From the NCBI RefSeq assembly GCF_014649855.1, contig NZ_BMTV01000034.1, positions 42,304 to 75,368 of the forward strand: DNA of 33,065 nt. The letters run 5' to 3'. This stretch comes from Streptomyces roseolus. GTDB taxonomy: Bacteria > Actinomycetota > Actinomycetes > Streptomycetales > Streptomycetaceae. Positions 1-7,672 of this stretch are shown one piece after another. Every line of letters begins with the position of its first letter. Within the stretch, counting starts at the first letter, position 1. The notes below the pieces were generated by a model, which was not told where the DNA came from, searched no databases, and saw nothing but the letters and a program-made list of their open reading frames with translations. Made by a program: the position numbers and the translations under genes.

Positions 1-86
1 GGCGTGCTGCTGTCCGCCGCGGTTGCGCCCCCCGTTCTGCGTCGAGCCCTGGAAGCATTCCGGCGTCCGACGACGAAGGGGGCAGG

Positions 87-263
87 ATGGTCCAGCCGAC
101 GTGCAGCGCTCCTACCCAGAGCGGAGGTCGCTGCCGGAACAAGGCGATGACGGGTACCTCGCGGTGCTCCAAGCATCAGGGGGCGTGGTCCCCGTACGGG
201 GTCGAGCAGCGGAAGAAGAAGGAAGCCGAAGCCAAGATGAAGAAGCTTCGGAAGAAGCGGTAG
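87..263 (+). CDS. Small Cys-rich basic protein, 58 aa
   Basis: An ATG preceded by a GGGGGCAGG purine stretch opens a 58-codon frame. The protein has C6, C16, C27 and H30, in the pattern C-x9-C-x10-C-x2-H, which could bind one zinc ion. A very basic, Lys-rich tail follows (KKK, KMKKLRKKR). The short motifs CSAPTQSGGRC and GTSRCSKH look like a small protein type found on actinobacterial mobile elements; that family link is from memory only. It sits just left of the att core at 393-440, so it probably belongs to the right end of a neighbouring element. Function unknown. A longer overlapping frame from 23 is less protein-like. Confidence 0.6.
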   Translation: MVQPTCSAPTQSGGRCRNKAMTGTSRCSKHQGAWSPYGVEQRKKKEAEAKMKKLRKKR

Positions 264-392
264 CGGGCCGTCGAGTGGGGCGGGCTGACATCTAAAGCTG
301 ACATCAACGGCTGCGGATGACGGTGGTCGCACACGAACCGCCGGGGCGGTGGTGACCAGCGATCCGCCCTTGGCGAGAGCGTCCCGCACGAG

Positions 393-440
393 CTTACAAA
401 GCAGATGTCGGCGGTTCGAAACCGTCCGCGCCCACCAGCA
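393..440 (+). mobile_element. Left att core of the AICE (tRNA 3' half, 48 bp)
   Basis: These 48 bases are identical to 17199-17246. They read as a tRNA from the first base of the anticodon loop (CTTACAA) through a variable loop, T arm (GGCGG TTCGAAA CCGTC), acceptor strand CGCGCCC and ACCA, plus GCA. If the loop is phased normally the anticodon is TAC, suggesting tRNA-Val; this is inference. The upstream bases cannot pair with the anticodon stem (ACGAG where CTGCT is needed), so this is not an intact tRNA. The integrase gene lies immediately to the right, as expected for its own site. Confidence 0.9.
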
Positions 441-441
441 C

Positions 442-476
442 AAAGGCCCCCGCAGCTCATCGCTGCGGGGGCCTTT
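442..476. terminator. Terminator hairpin between att core and int
   Basis: A perfect 15-bp stem (442-456 with 462-476) encloses the loop TCATC. It follows the tRNA-derived core in the way a tRNA terminator does, and it also lies 23 bases past the integrase stop on the minus strand, so it could serve both directions. Confidence 0.8.
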
Positions 477-499
477 GACGGTAGAGACTGACGGCAGTC

Positions 500-1642
500 T
501 CACTCGGGACGGCGCCGGCGGAGCAGCCGGTCCATGTGCCCCATCGCCTCCCTCCGACGCTCGTCGGAGACGTGGGTGTAGATGTTCATCGTGACGGCGA
601 TCTGCGAGTGCCCCAGGATCTCCATCACGACCCGCGCCGGCACGCCCGCGGCGAACAGGAGCGTTGCGCACCCGTGCCGGGCGTCGTGGAGCCGGATCCG
701 GGGGAGCCCCACAGCCTCCGTGATCCGCTGGAACGAGCGGCTGAGGTTCATCGGCTCGACCGTGCGACCGGTACGCGTCGTGAAGACGTAGTCACTGTCC
801 TGCCAGTCCGCCCCCGCCGCGGCCCGCTGTGCGGACTGGCGGAGCCGCTGCCAACGCAGCGGCGGCACGCACATGAGGGGCAGGGGGATGATGCGGCTCC
901 GCCGGTTCTTAGTGGAGTCCGCGTACAGCTCGTTCTGCACCCGCTGGATTTGGTTCCGCACGGTGAGGGTGCGGCGCCCCAGATCGATGTCCGACCAGCG
1001 AAGCCCGAGCACCTCCCCGCGGCGCAGGCCGAGGGCGACGGCGAGGACGAACGCGGCGTACAGCGCATCCCCCCTCGCCGCCTCCAGGAAGGTTGTCGTC
1101 TGCTCCAGGTCCCACGGCTTCAGCTCCCGGTGCTCCACACGCGGGGCCGGCACGAGTTTGACCACGTTCCGGCTGATGAGTTCCTCCCGACAGGCGGCGC
1201 TCAGCGCGCTCCGTAGGACCCGGTGGGACTCCTTGGCCGTAGCTGGAGACGCCTGGGCGGAGACGGCGGCGATCATTCGCCGGACGTCGGCCGTCCCCAG
1301 GTTCTCCAGGCGCTTCGTCCCGATGTTGGGGATCAGGTAGAGGCGGACGTGTGTCTCGTACTTGGCATACGTCGTCTTCTTGCGGTCGTCCTTGACGAAC
1401 TGCTCCAGCCAGTAAGGCAGCCACTCGGAGAGCTTGGCCGAACGGGTCGGGGTGGGGATGCCCTGGCGGTCTCGACGGACGAGCTCCTGCCGCTTGGTAT
1501 CGCACTCATCCCACGTGGCCCCGTACACCGTCTTTCTCTTCCGGGTGCCGTCAGGCTGCGGGACGTACACGCGAGCCTCGTAACGCCCGTCCTTGCGCTG
1601 CCAGATGCTGCCGGCGCCGTTCGGGTTCCTCTTGCGTGCCAT
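500..1642 (-). CDS. int: Tyrosine recombinase (integrase), 380 aa
   Basis: Site-specific integrase that would recombine the tRNA-derived core next to it. The N-terminus has an arm-binding-like segment (GSIWQRKDGRYEARVYV), followed by a SAM-like core-binding domain at about 70-165 and the catalytic domain at about 175-375. Catalytic residues visible are R207 in GLRRGE, K245 in the beta-hairpin, H319-x-x-R322 in LHDARH, H345 in LGH and Y355 in NIYTHV. The set is complete and the length is normal. The ATG at 1642 is chosen because it overlaps the xis stop by one base (TAATG), a coupled arrangement. The frame is open upstream to 1885, but that stretch overlaps xis and reads as non-protein. Confidence 0.95.
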   Translation of the reverse strand: MARKRNPNGAGSIWQRKDGRYEARVYVPQPDGTRKRKTVYGATWDECDTKRQELVRRDRQGIPTPTRSAKLSEWLPYWLEQFVKDDRKKTTYAKYETHVRLYLIPNIGTKRLENLGTADVRRMIAAVSAQASPATAKESHRVLRSALSAACREELISRNVVKLVPAPRVEHRELKPWDLEQTTTFLEAARGDALYAAFVLAVALGLRRGEVLGLRWSDIDLGRRTLTVRNQIQRVQNELYADSTKNRRSRIIPLPLMCVPPLRWQRLRQSAQRAAAGADWQDSDYVFTTRTGRTVEPMNLSRSFQRITEAVGLPRIRLHDARHGCATLLFAAGVPARVVMEILGHSQIAVTMNIYTHVSDERRREAMGHMDRLLRRRRPE

Positions 1643-1839
1643 TAGGCGGCTTCCTCCAGGCGGTTGTTCATGTAGGTGCGAAGGGCGTCGAGGGGGATGC
1701 GGCGGCAGCGGCCCTCGGTGTAGCTGGGCAGCGCGCGGGAGCGGATGAGGTCGTAGACCTTGCCACGGCTGTACTTCAGGGCGGCCATAGCCTCGGGGAC
1801 GGTCACAGCGATGTGGCTGGTCGGGATTGGGTCCGTCAT
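1642..1839 (-). CDS. xis: Excisionase, MerR-like HTH, 65 aa
   Basis: A 65-residue protein with the typical excisionase winged-helix pattern: TVPEAMAALKYSRGKVYDLI, then a basic wing with GRCRRIP and the tail DALRTYMNNRLEEAA. It bends att DNA and directs the integrase toward excision in this family. Its stop overlaps the integrase start by one base, so the two are translationally coupled. GGAGACACC lies upstream of the ATG as ribosome binding site. It is downstream of the iteron cluster. Confidence 0.9.
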   Translation of the reverse strand: MTDPIPTSHIAVTVPEAMAALKYSRGKVYDLIRSRALPSYTEGRCRRIPLDALRTYMNNRLEEAA

Positions 1840-1904
1840 AACGGTGTCTCCTCCACAGGGGTGAGTGGCTGAGGGGGCGTCGCATCTGTCCGAGGTGGGG
1901 ATTT

Positions 1905-2114
1905 CTGCGTCATCGCGTCATCAGCGTCACTCGAGCCGTTGACCTGCTGGTTTTGGTGACGCAGGGGGTGACGGGCTGCGTCACCGGTGACGCAGCTGTC
2001 CGTCATGGGGTGACGCAGGTGACGAAGGGTGACGCAGAGATTCAGGCTCTGCGTCACCTTCGTTGGCGCAGGTCAGGCCCGCTTTTCGGGGCCGTGGTGA
2101 CGCAGGTGACGCAG
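1905..2114. repeat. Iteron cluster, consensus GTGACGCAG (candidate replication origin or operator)
   Basis: Exact copies of GTGACGCAG start at 1956, 1987, 2010, 2029, 2097 and 2106; a one-mismatch copy, GTGACGAAG, starts at 2019. Inverted exact copies CTGCGTCAC are at 1976-1984 and 2049-2057. Partial copies include 1968-1973 and inverted CTGCGTCA at 1905-1912. Some neighbouring copies start 9-10 bases apart (2010/2019/2029 and 2097/2106), close to one helical turn, as expected for cooperative protein binding. The cluster lies between the replication genes and xis-int. It may be the origin bound by the replication proteins, or an operator for xis-int; the sequence does not decide. Confidence 0.85.
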
Positions 2115-2229
2115 GGTCTTTCTACTTAGGAAAAAGAGGGGCCTGTGTTCTGTTGTTGTGCGTGCCTTCAGGTGTGAATGGGGAGCCGCGGAGCGGCACG
2201 CCTTTGGGGCGGCGGCGGGCCGCCGAAGA

Positions 2230-2270
2230 GCAAGAGGAGCACCGCCGCGCCGAGGGGGTGCTCCTCTTGC
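2230..2270 (-). terminator. Terminator after the replication genes
   Basis: A perfect 14-bp stem (2230-2243 with 2257-2270) encloses a 13-base loop. It lies 29 bases past the stop of the ATPase gene on the minus strand. Confidence 0.75.
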
Positions 2271-2298
2271 CTGTGCGGCCGGAGCCGCGTGGCGCGGT

Positions 2299-3777
2299 CT
2301 AGAACACCTGCTGCTGCTGCTCGTCGGTCGGGGGCATGGGGCGGGCCATCTCGATGTAGCGGGCCGTCTTGGTGCGGCCCCAGTCGACCAGGACGCCGCG
2401 GGCGGCGAGGACGGGCTGGAGGCGCTTGAGGCGGTCGGAGAGGACCTTGCCAGTGGTGGGCCAGCCCTTGGGCAGGGGCCGGAACTCCCCCTCGCCGATG
2501 TAGAGCTGGGTCAGGCCGTGCAGCCACTCCGCGGACGTCATCCGTACGTTGGTGCCGGGCTCGATGCCGGTGGCGTGCTTGAGGACGGTCTGAGCGAGGA
2601 GGTCGCCCTCGATGACGTCGTCGTTGAGGTCGTCCAGGCTGGCCCGGTAGGCGTCCAGGGCGCCGAAGTTGCGGGCGGTGTCGAGCTGCGCGCACAGGTG
2701 GGCGAAGTCCGCCATCCGCAGGTCGGTCGGGATGTTGGCCTCGGCGGCCCGGACCTCGACGGCCAGGTCGAGCACGGAGCCGAGGATCACGGGCAGCGCC
2801 TGGGTGAACTCCGCCCACAGCTCCGCCTCCGTCCGCCGCACCCGGGGCCGCTCCAGGCGGAGGGGGAGGAGGCGTTCGGCGAGGTCGGGGCGGATGACGC
2901 CCACGTCGATGCCGGTGAGCAGCATCGGCCGGCGGTAGCGGGCACGGACGACGTCGCCGTCGGTGAACAGGGCGCGTTTGATGTTCTCGGCGCCGGTGAC
3001 GATGCAGCACATCAGGTCGGACAGGTCGGGGCCGAGGTGGGAGAGGTTGTCGAGGCCGGTGACCCATCCGGCGGCGACGGCGGTGATCAGGTTCTCCTCG
3101 TCCTTCGGCGCCCGGCGCAGGTCGCCGCTCATCCCCTCGATGATCCGCACCAGCATCTTCCCGGCCGTCGACTTGCCCGCGCCCTGCGGGCCGGTGAGGA
3201 ACGGGGCCGGGACCGGGACGTCGGGGCCGAGGCAGCCGACGAGCCACGCGAGGGCCAGGGACTCGGCGCGGGCGTCGCTGAAGTTGCACAGCCGCATGAG
3301 CAGGTCGATGCCCTTGCCGTTGGTGTCCTTGACCGGCAGCGGGAGCTCTCCGGTGAGCTGGGTGCGGCGCCAGCAGACCTCGCGGGGGTCGGGGACGGTG
3401 ATGTCCCAGCCGGTGGGGTGGATGCGGACGGACTGGCCGTCGTCGCGGCCGAGGTCGAGCCAGGTGGCGCCGTCGAAGCCGGGGGCGACGCGGATGTGGA
3501 CGGGCTGGACGTCCTCGGTGAGGGCGAGTGCTTCGATCAAGTCGAGTGCCTCCTTCAAGGCGGTTCCGTTGAAGACGCCGTGGCCGTCGCGGAACAGACC
3601 GACCATGAGTTCCTGCCGGTGGCTGCCGGTGGTGCCCTGGGAGCGGATGGGGCGGGCGACGGGGTGGCCGTTGCGCTGGGCGTAGACGGTGCCGTCGACG
3701 GTGCGGAAGTACCGGAAGTGGGCGCGGGCGTAGTCGGTGATGACCTCGCGGGCCGGGTTCTTCTCGTCCTCGGACAT
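2299..3777 (-). CDS. P-loop ATPase, helicase-like replication protein, 492 aa
   Basis: The protein has a Walker A motif GPQGAGKST at 196-204, an acidic Walker B-like region at about 236-246 (GWVTGLDNLSHL), a sensor-like segment (PMLLTGIDVG) and a C-terminal winged-helix-like stretch rich in basic residues. This layout matches primase-associated or SF3-like helicases that load at plasmid and phage origins. It begins two bases after the prim-pol stop, so the pair probably forms the replication initiator: prim-pol makes primers and this ATPase opens or moves along DNA. The ATG at 3777 is chosen by operon spacing; the frame upstream of it is a shadow of prim-pol. The C-terminus ends in a QQQQ run. 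Exact helicase family is uncertain. Confidence 0.85.
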   Translation of the reverse strand: MSEDEKNPAREVITDYARAHFRYFRTVDGTVYAQRNGHPVARPIRSQGTTGSHRQELMVGLFRDGHGVFNGTALKEALDLIEALALTEDVQPVHIRVAPGFDGATWLDLGRDDGQSVRIHPTGWDITVPDPREVCWRRTQLTGELPLPVKDTNGKGIDLLMRLCNFSDARAESLALAWLVGCLGPDVPVPAPFLTGPQGAGKSTAGKMLVRIIEGMSGDLRRAPKDEENLITAVAAGWVTGLDNLSHLGPDLSDLMCCIVTGAENIKRALFTDGDVVRARYRRPMLLTGIDVGVIRPDLAERLLPLRLERPRVRRTEAELWAEFTQALPVILGSVLDLAVEVRAAEANIPTDLRMADFAHLCAQLDTARNFGALDAYRASLDDLNDDVIEGDLLAQTVLKHATGIEPGTNVRMTSAEWLHGLTQLYIGEGEFRPLPKGWPTTGKVLSDRLKRLQPVLAARGVLVDWGRTKTARYIEMARPMPPTDEQQQQVF

Positions 3778-3779
3778 CG

Positions 3780-4616
3780 CTACATCCCCAGAGCGGTGGT
3801 GGCGTTGGTCCAGGCGTCCGTGCAGTGCCGCGGGGACTCGCCCTTGGCCTGCGCGGCGGTGAACAGGCGGCCGATGTGGGCGTCGGTGAGGCAGCCGCAC
3901 CGGCCGTGCGCGGACAGCACCGCCAGAAACGTCCGGTACACCGTCGCGTGCACCCCGGTCGCGGCCTCGGTGATCCGCTGCTCCGCCATCGCGATCCCGC
4001 GCTCCAGGTAGACCGGGGAGCGGTGCGGGCACTGCCCGCCGCCGACCGGAGCGGGCACCGTGACGGGCCGGGGCGCGGGCCGGGCGGCGGGCTTCTCCGC
4101 GGCCAGGTCGTGTACGGCGGCAGGGACGTCGGCGATGGTGCCGGTACCGGGGCCGAGCCAACGGGCATAGGACATCAGCGACTTGACGTCCACACCGGGG
4201 CGGACGGCGTTCACGGAGCGCACGGCGCCGGAGTAGATCCAGTGCTCCCCGCGCGTCGTCTGCACGGTCGTGGTGGGCGGAAGGTTCGTCCGGGCCCATT
4301 CCACGGCGTCGGCGTTGTCGAGGTCGACGACGGTCACGCCGGCGCCGCCGGGGTGGTAGCCGATCGCCCTCGCCCGCCGCCAGGCCGCCGCCCACTGCGG
4401 GGAGCCGAGGACGCTCGGGTCAGTGGTGGCGGCGGCCCAACCGTGGCACGGCCACGGGCACACGCAGGGGCCGGGGGCCTTCATGTTCGGTCGTCCGCCG
4501 CACGCCAGGCCCTGACAGGCCTGGCAGAGGCCGAAGGGCCGCTTGTCGGCGAGCAGGGGCAGCACGGGCAGTCCGTGTTCGGCGAGACCGAGGGCGGTGG
4601 TGGGGAGGCTGTTCAC
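3780..4616 (-). CDS. Bifunctional DNA primase/polymerase (prim-pol, AEP fold), 278 aa
   Basis: Archaeo-eukaryotic primase-polymerase of the kind that replicates RepPP-type AICEs. Motif I is D98-L-D100 in VTVVDLDNADA, motif II includes H125 in TTRGEHWIY, and motif III includes D143 in RPGVDVKSL. A Cys cluster (C31, C34, C39, C51, C53, C57) sits before motif I and could bind zinc. The C-terminal part is helical. The start is GTG at 4616, overlapping by four bases (GTGA) the stop of a 16-codon frame. It shares an operon with the ATPase two bases downstream. In many relatives primase and helicase parts are fused; here they are separate genes. Confidence 0.9.
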   Translation of the reverse strand: MNSLPTTALGLAEHGLPVLPLLADKRPFGLCQACQGLACGGRPNMKAPGPCVCPWPCHGWAAATTDPSVLGSPQWAAAWRRARAIGYHPGGAGVTVVDLDNADAVEWARTNLPPTTTVQTTRGEHWIYSGAVRSVNAVRPGVDVKSLMSYARWLGPGTGTIADVPAAVHDLAAEKPAARPAPRPVTVPAPVGGGQCPHRSPVYLERGIAMAEQRITEAATGVHATVYRTFLAVLSAHGRCGCLTDAHIGRLFTAAQAKGESPRHCTDAWTNATTALGM

Positions 4617-4663
4617 GCGGCCACCGCCGCGTGGTCTCGTCGGATCTGGTGTGCATGGGTCAT
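4613..4663 (-). CDS. Possible 16-aa leader peptide coupled to prim-pol
   Basis: An ATG at 4663, with GGAG nine bases upstream, opens a 16-codon frame that ends in TGA overlapping the GTG start of prim-pol by four bases. The prim-pol GTG has no obvious ribosome binding site of its own, so this short frame may deliver ribosomes to it by termination-reinitiation. The peptide (MTHAHQIRRDHAAVAA) has no recognisable domain. Confidence 0.4.
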   Translation of the reverse strand: MTHAHQIRRDHAAVAA

Positions 4664-4702
4664 GCTGGGTGTCTCCAGTTCGTTGGTAGCGGTCTGGAAC
4701 GA

Positions 4703-4736
4703 GGGCGGCCCCGGCTTTGGCGAGACGGGGGCCGCC
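4703..4736 (-). terminator. Hairpin between the 62-aa gene and prim-pol
   Basis: Stem GGGCGGCCCC (4703-4712) pairs with GGGGCCGCCC (4727-4736). It lies about 17 bases after the 62-aa gene stop on the minus strand. It could end or attenuate transcription from the transfer genes into the replication genes. Confidence 0.65.
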
Positions 4737-4753
4737 CTTCTTGCTGGGGTGGG

Positions 4754-4942
4754 TCAGAGGTTGGAGAGGGCTTCGGCGAGGGTGGCGGTGAGGTGGTTGA
4801 TGGGGGTGGCGGCGCCGGTGGAGGCGAGGAGGAAGCCGAACATGGCGGCGGTGAAGGCGGCGCCGGGGCTGAGTTCCTTGGAGCGCAGGAGGAAGAACAG
4901 GGCGATGCCGAACAGGAGGATGAGCGAGACGGTGACGGCCAT
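4754..4942 (-). CDS. Small membrane protein, 62 aa
   Basis: Residues 3-20 (VTVSLILLFGIALFFLLR) form a clear membrane helix and a second hydrophobic stretch lies at about 28-46. The ATG at 4942 has GGGAG about ten bases upstream. Small two-helix membrane proteins between tra and rep genes are common in Streptomyces conjugative elements and are thought to help spread within the mycelium; assigning that role here is inference. The open frame extends upstream to 5065 but that part is GC-rich shadow sequence with no start signal. Confidence 0.75.
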   Translation of the reverse strand: MAVTVSLILLFGIALFFLLRSKELSPGAAFTAAMFGFLLASTGAATPINHLTATLAEALSNL

Positions 4943-4968
4943 CGAGTGAGGTCTCCCTGGGAGGCTGC

Positions 4969-5172
4969 GGCCCGGGTTTCCGGGCCTGTGAGGGTCCGGG
5001 AGGGGGCCGGACACGCCCCCTTTACCGGCCTTACCTTGCAGGTCAGAGGCCCTTACCGCCCCCATGACCGGGGTAAAGGGCCCCCTCTACTTCGCGGCCC
5101 CTGCCGGAGGCTCCGGGAGGGTCCCTGCGGGGGTGGGTGATCTTGGGGTGGGTAGAGGGGGACCCCTCTACC
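4969..5172. other. Tra-gene 3' flank with palindromes (terminator, possible transfer site)
   Basis: This stretch holds a hairpin at 4969-4986 (stem GGCCCGG, loop GTTT). A spaced inverted pair, CCCTTTACC and GGTAAAGGG, lies at about 5018-5080. A perfect 10-bp stem at 5151-5160/5163-5172 overlaps the tra stop. Streptomyces TraB proteins bind short repeats at a clt site near tra, so this is one place to look; no known 8-bp TraB recognition repeat was recognised, so the role is open. Confidence 0.45.
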
Positions 5173-7348
5173 GGCCGGCCGACAGCAGGATCTCGGCGGG
5201 CACCGCGGCCTCGATGTCGCGGCGCTGGTACCCGGCGCCGTTGGCGCCGCTGATCTTGACCTGCTTGCTGGTCCGCTTCACCCCGGCGGCCTCCAGGGCG
5301 GAGGCGAGGGCCTCGGCGTTGAAGTCGCCGTAGGTGTCCTCGTCGATGTTGACGAGTCCGGCGAGGAGGTCGGTGGTGAACATGCGCGGGGAGTGGCGCA
5401 TGACTTCCAGGACGTCGGAGACGATCGGCGGGACGGTGATGCCGGCCGCGTCGGCGGCGGCGGTGACGTCTCCGGCGGCGTCGCCGGTGAGCTGTCCCGT
5501 CTCCTCGCGCAGGGCCCGGCCCTTGCGGCACATTTGCGCGAACGTGGGCCCGTCGAGGTAGTCGGCCCGCACTGTCACGTACGACGCCGGGCCGGTGACC
5601 AGGACCCCGACGCCCTTGTGGTCCTCGGACAGGACGGAGGCGTCGGCGCCTTGGGCGGCCTTGCCCTTGCCCAGGACCATGTCGGAGCTGGTGCGGTCGA
5701 CGACCTGGGTGGAGTAGCGGATGGTGATGATCTCCCGCAGCTTGGCGGGGACGGACTCGGCGTCGGGCCGCTGACTCGCAAAGTTGGAGATGAATCCGGC
5801 GGCCGGGCCGCGGCGGGCGATGCGGCACAGGTCGTTGATGACCTGCTCGCGGTCCTCGCGTTCCATGGCGGTGAAGTACTCCTGGAGTTCGTCGATGGTG
5901 ACGAAGATGACCGGGAGGCTGTAGCGGGCGACGATCTCCGGGGTGAGCTTGCCCTCCGGGCACACCGACGTCGGCAGGTCCCGCAGCAGCGCGAAGCGGC
6001 GCTCCATCTCCCCCAGCAGCTCGGCGAGCATGGCCTTGAGAGCTTCGATGGCGTCGTCCTCGGCGCCCATGACGAGGCGGTGGGCGACGGCCTTCATGGG
6101 CATCCAGTCGGCGCCGCCCTTGCCGTCGGCGACGTAGTGCCGCACGTACGGGTCGAGCAGGCCGGCGGCGGTCAGCAGGCGCTGGGTGAAGGTCTTACCC
6201 CGGCGCGGGAGCCCGCCGAAGAACATTGACTGCCACATGACCGGGACGCTGATGCGGATGCCGCGGGCGTCCTGGCCGAAGGGGACCGGCTCCCAGATGG
6301 AGAACCTGTCGGCCTTCTCCAGCGGTGACGGGTTGGGGGTGCCGAGGTAGGGGTCGTCGTCGGCGACCCACATGGAGACGCGGCCGGCGTTGCCGCCGTT
6401 GGCGGCGCGGACGCGGGACATGATGACCTGGATCTCGTCCACGCCGAGTTCCTGGGCGATGACCTCGCGCTTGGCCAGCACGTCGGAGGCGGTCTTGCCT
6501 CCGCCCCGGGGCATGTCGAAGATCACCGACCAGCCGCGCCCGTCGCGGACGGGGCCCATCGTGCACGACACGCGCGGAAGGTCCTTCTCGTCCTTGCCGC
6601 TGCCGCTTTTGAGGAGGCCGGCGGCCCGCAGTGCGTCGTTGAGCTGCTGCGCGGACATGTCCACCCGGATCGGCGGCGCCGCCTGGTCCAGCAGCCGCGT
6701 CTCCGCACCCCGGCCGAGGTGGGCGAGGGGGATGGTGACGGCGGCGCCGATCCCGGTCTGCAGGAGGGGGTCTGCGAGCATGATGCCGGTCGCGGCGGCG
6801 GCGACGCCGACGGCGGCGATCCCGAACCGCCACTGGCGGGTGCGGGTCCGCTCGGCGTAGGCGGCCTGGTGACGGGCCGCGAGCTCGATGTCCTCCGGGC
6901 GGACCTTCAGCTGGGCCTTGAGCGCCTTGACGGTCGCGGACTGCTCCTGCGCGGAGAGGGTCGGCCAGATGCCGGTCACGGCGCGGTAGAAGCCGCGGGC
7001 GGCAAGCAGCACCGTCTTGAACAGGTACTTCGGGGTGCGGACCGCGTGGTAGCGGGCGTGCCACCAACCGAGTCGGCACAGGGCGGTGGTGTTCTCGCGC
7101 AGCGACTTCACCGACCGCGCCCACACCGGCAGGATCGGCCCGTCGGGCACGGTCAGCCAGTCCGCGAGCGGGTTGCCCGGCAGGTCGATCACGTCCACGC
7201 CCGTACCCTCGGCCGACTCGGCCTCGGTGGCGGCCGGTTCGGCGGGGGCGGGGGTGGGCTTGGTGAGGTCTATGGGCGGGGTGTCGGTGCGGGCGGCCCG
7301 GTGGTCGTCGAGGCTGACCACCGTTGCCTCGGTCAGAGGCTCGGTCAT
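5168..7348 (-). CDS. FtsK/SpoIIIE-type conjugal DNA translocase (TraB-like), 726 aa
   Basis: Main transfer protein. Streptomyces conjugation moves double-stranded DNA with a hexameric FtsK-like pump, and this protein has that form. The N-terminus is acidic and disordered; two hydrophobic segments at about 174-192 and 196-212 anchor it in the membrane. The motor domain has Walker A GGLPRRGKT (378-386) and Walker B VIFVTIDE (480-487), followed by LCRIARRGPAAGF. The C-terminal 100 residues form a winged-helix-like domain that would read DNA. The start ATG at 7348 has GGAGAA eight bases upstream. Length is normal for the family. The gene ends inside a palindrome. Confidence 0.92.
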   Translation of the reverse strand: MTEPLTEATVVSLDDHRAARTDTPPIDLTKPTPAPAEPAATEAESAEGTGVDVIDLPGNPLADWLTVPDGPILPVWARSVKSLRENTTALCRLGWWHARYHAVRTPKYLFKTVLLAARGFYRAVTGIWPTLSAQEQSATVKALKAQLKVRPEDIELAARHQAAYAERTRTRQWRFGIAAVGVAAAATGIMLADPLLQTGIGAAVTIPLAHLGRGAETRLLDQAAPPIRVDMSAQQLNDALRAAGLLKSGSGKDEKDLPRVSCTMGPVRDGRGWSVIFDMPRGGGKTASDVLAKREVIAQELGVDEIQVIMSRVRAANGGNAGRVSMWVADDDPYLGTPNPSPLEKADRFSIWEPVPFGQDARGIRISVPVMWQSMFFGGLPRRGKTFTQRLLTAAGLLDPYVRHYVADGKGGADWMPMKAVAHRLVMGAEDDAIEALKAMLAELLGEMERRFALLRDLPTSVCPEGKLTPEIVARYSLPVIFVTIDELQEYFTAMEREDREQVINDLCRIARRGPAAGFISNFASQRPDAESVPAKLREIITIRYSTQVVDRTSSDMVLGKGKAAQGADASVLSEDHKGVGVLVTGPASYVTVRADYLDGPTFAQMCRKGRALREETGQLTGDAAGDVTAAADAAGITVPPIVSDVLEVMRHSPRMFTTDLLAGLVNIDEDTYGDFNAEALASALEAAGVKRTSKQVKISGANGAGYQRRDIEAAVPAEILLSAGR

Positions 7349-7389
7349 GATGGGGGTTCTCCTGCTGCTCGTGAGAGTGGGAGGGAGGG

Positions 7390-7432
7390 CCCGGGGCGGC
7401 CGGTGTGCTTGGCGGCTGTCGGCCGCCCCGGG
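7390..7432 (-). terminator. Strong hairpin between 69-aa gene and tra
   Basis: A perfect 13-bp stem (7390-7402 with 7420-7432) lies directly after the 69-aa gene stop and 42 bases before the tra start. If it terminates transcription, tra depends on read-through. Confidence 0.65.
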
Positions 7433-7438
7433 GCGCGG

Positions 7439-7648
7439 CTACTTCTTGCCGCGGGCGTTCTTCTCGGCGCGCTCGCGGGCGCGGTCGAGGATGCGGTCGA
7501 CCTTCTTCTCCAGGTCGGCCTGGTAGACGTTCTCGCCGGCGATGCCGCGCTTGCACATGCGGGCGACGTACCAGGCGAACTGCGCCTTCTCGCTGGTGGT
7601 GAGGGGCGGGTGGTCGGGGTCGTAGTCGGTGTTCGGCTTGGCGGCCAT
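7439..7648 (-). CDS. Small conserved-type element protein, 69 aa
   Basis: The ATG at 7648 has GGAGGAG seven bases upstream. The protein is soluble, charged and mostly helical, with KAQFAWYVARMCKRGIAG followed by a long Arg/Lys/Glu helix ending in ARGKK. No known domain was recognised. It sits between the 43-aa zinc-ribbon protein and tra in the same operon, which suggests a transfer-related role. Confidence 0.75.
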   Translation of the reverse strand: MAAKPNTDYDPDHPPLTTSEKAQFAWYVARMCKRGIAGENVYQADLEKKVDRILDRARERAEKNARGKK

Positions 7649-7672
7649 GGCGGTCTCCTCCGGGGTGGTGGG

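Larger units (their letters stand above)
1843..2298. other. Intergenic region with iterons and terminator; no gene seen
   Basis: No convincing protein was found here. A 73-codon minus-strand frame (1836-2057) consists largely of translated repeat units. The region carries the GTGACGCAG iteron cluster and the terminator of the replication genes, annotated separately. Confidence 0.7.

Noticed and set aside
176..460. Minus-strand frame with peptide GRFRTADICFVSS
   Set aside because: It is the antisense reading of the tRNA-derived att core, a well-known false protein. The same text appears at 17200-17362.
1836..2057. 73-codon frame upstream of xis
   Set aside because: It is built from repeated iteron units and has no domain; the repeats explain it.
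2158..4011. Long plus-strand frame over the replication genes
   Set aside because: Mirror frame of the GC-biased prim-pol and ATPase genes, low-complexity Gly/Ala/Val/Asp text.
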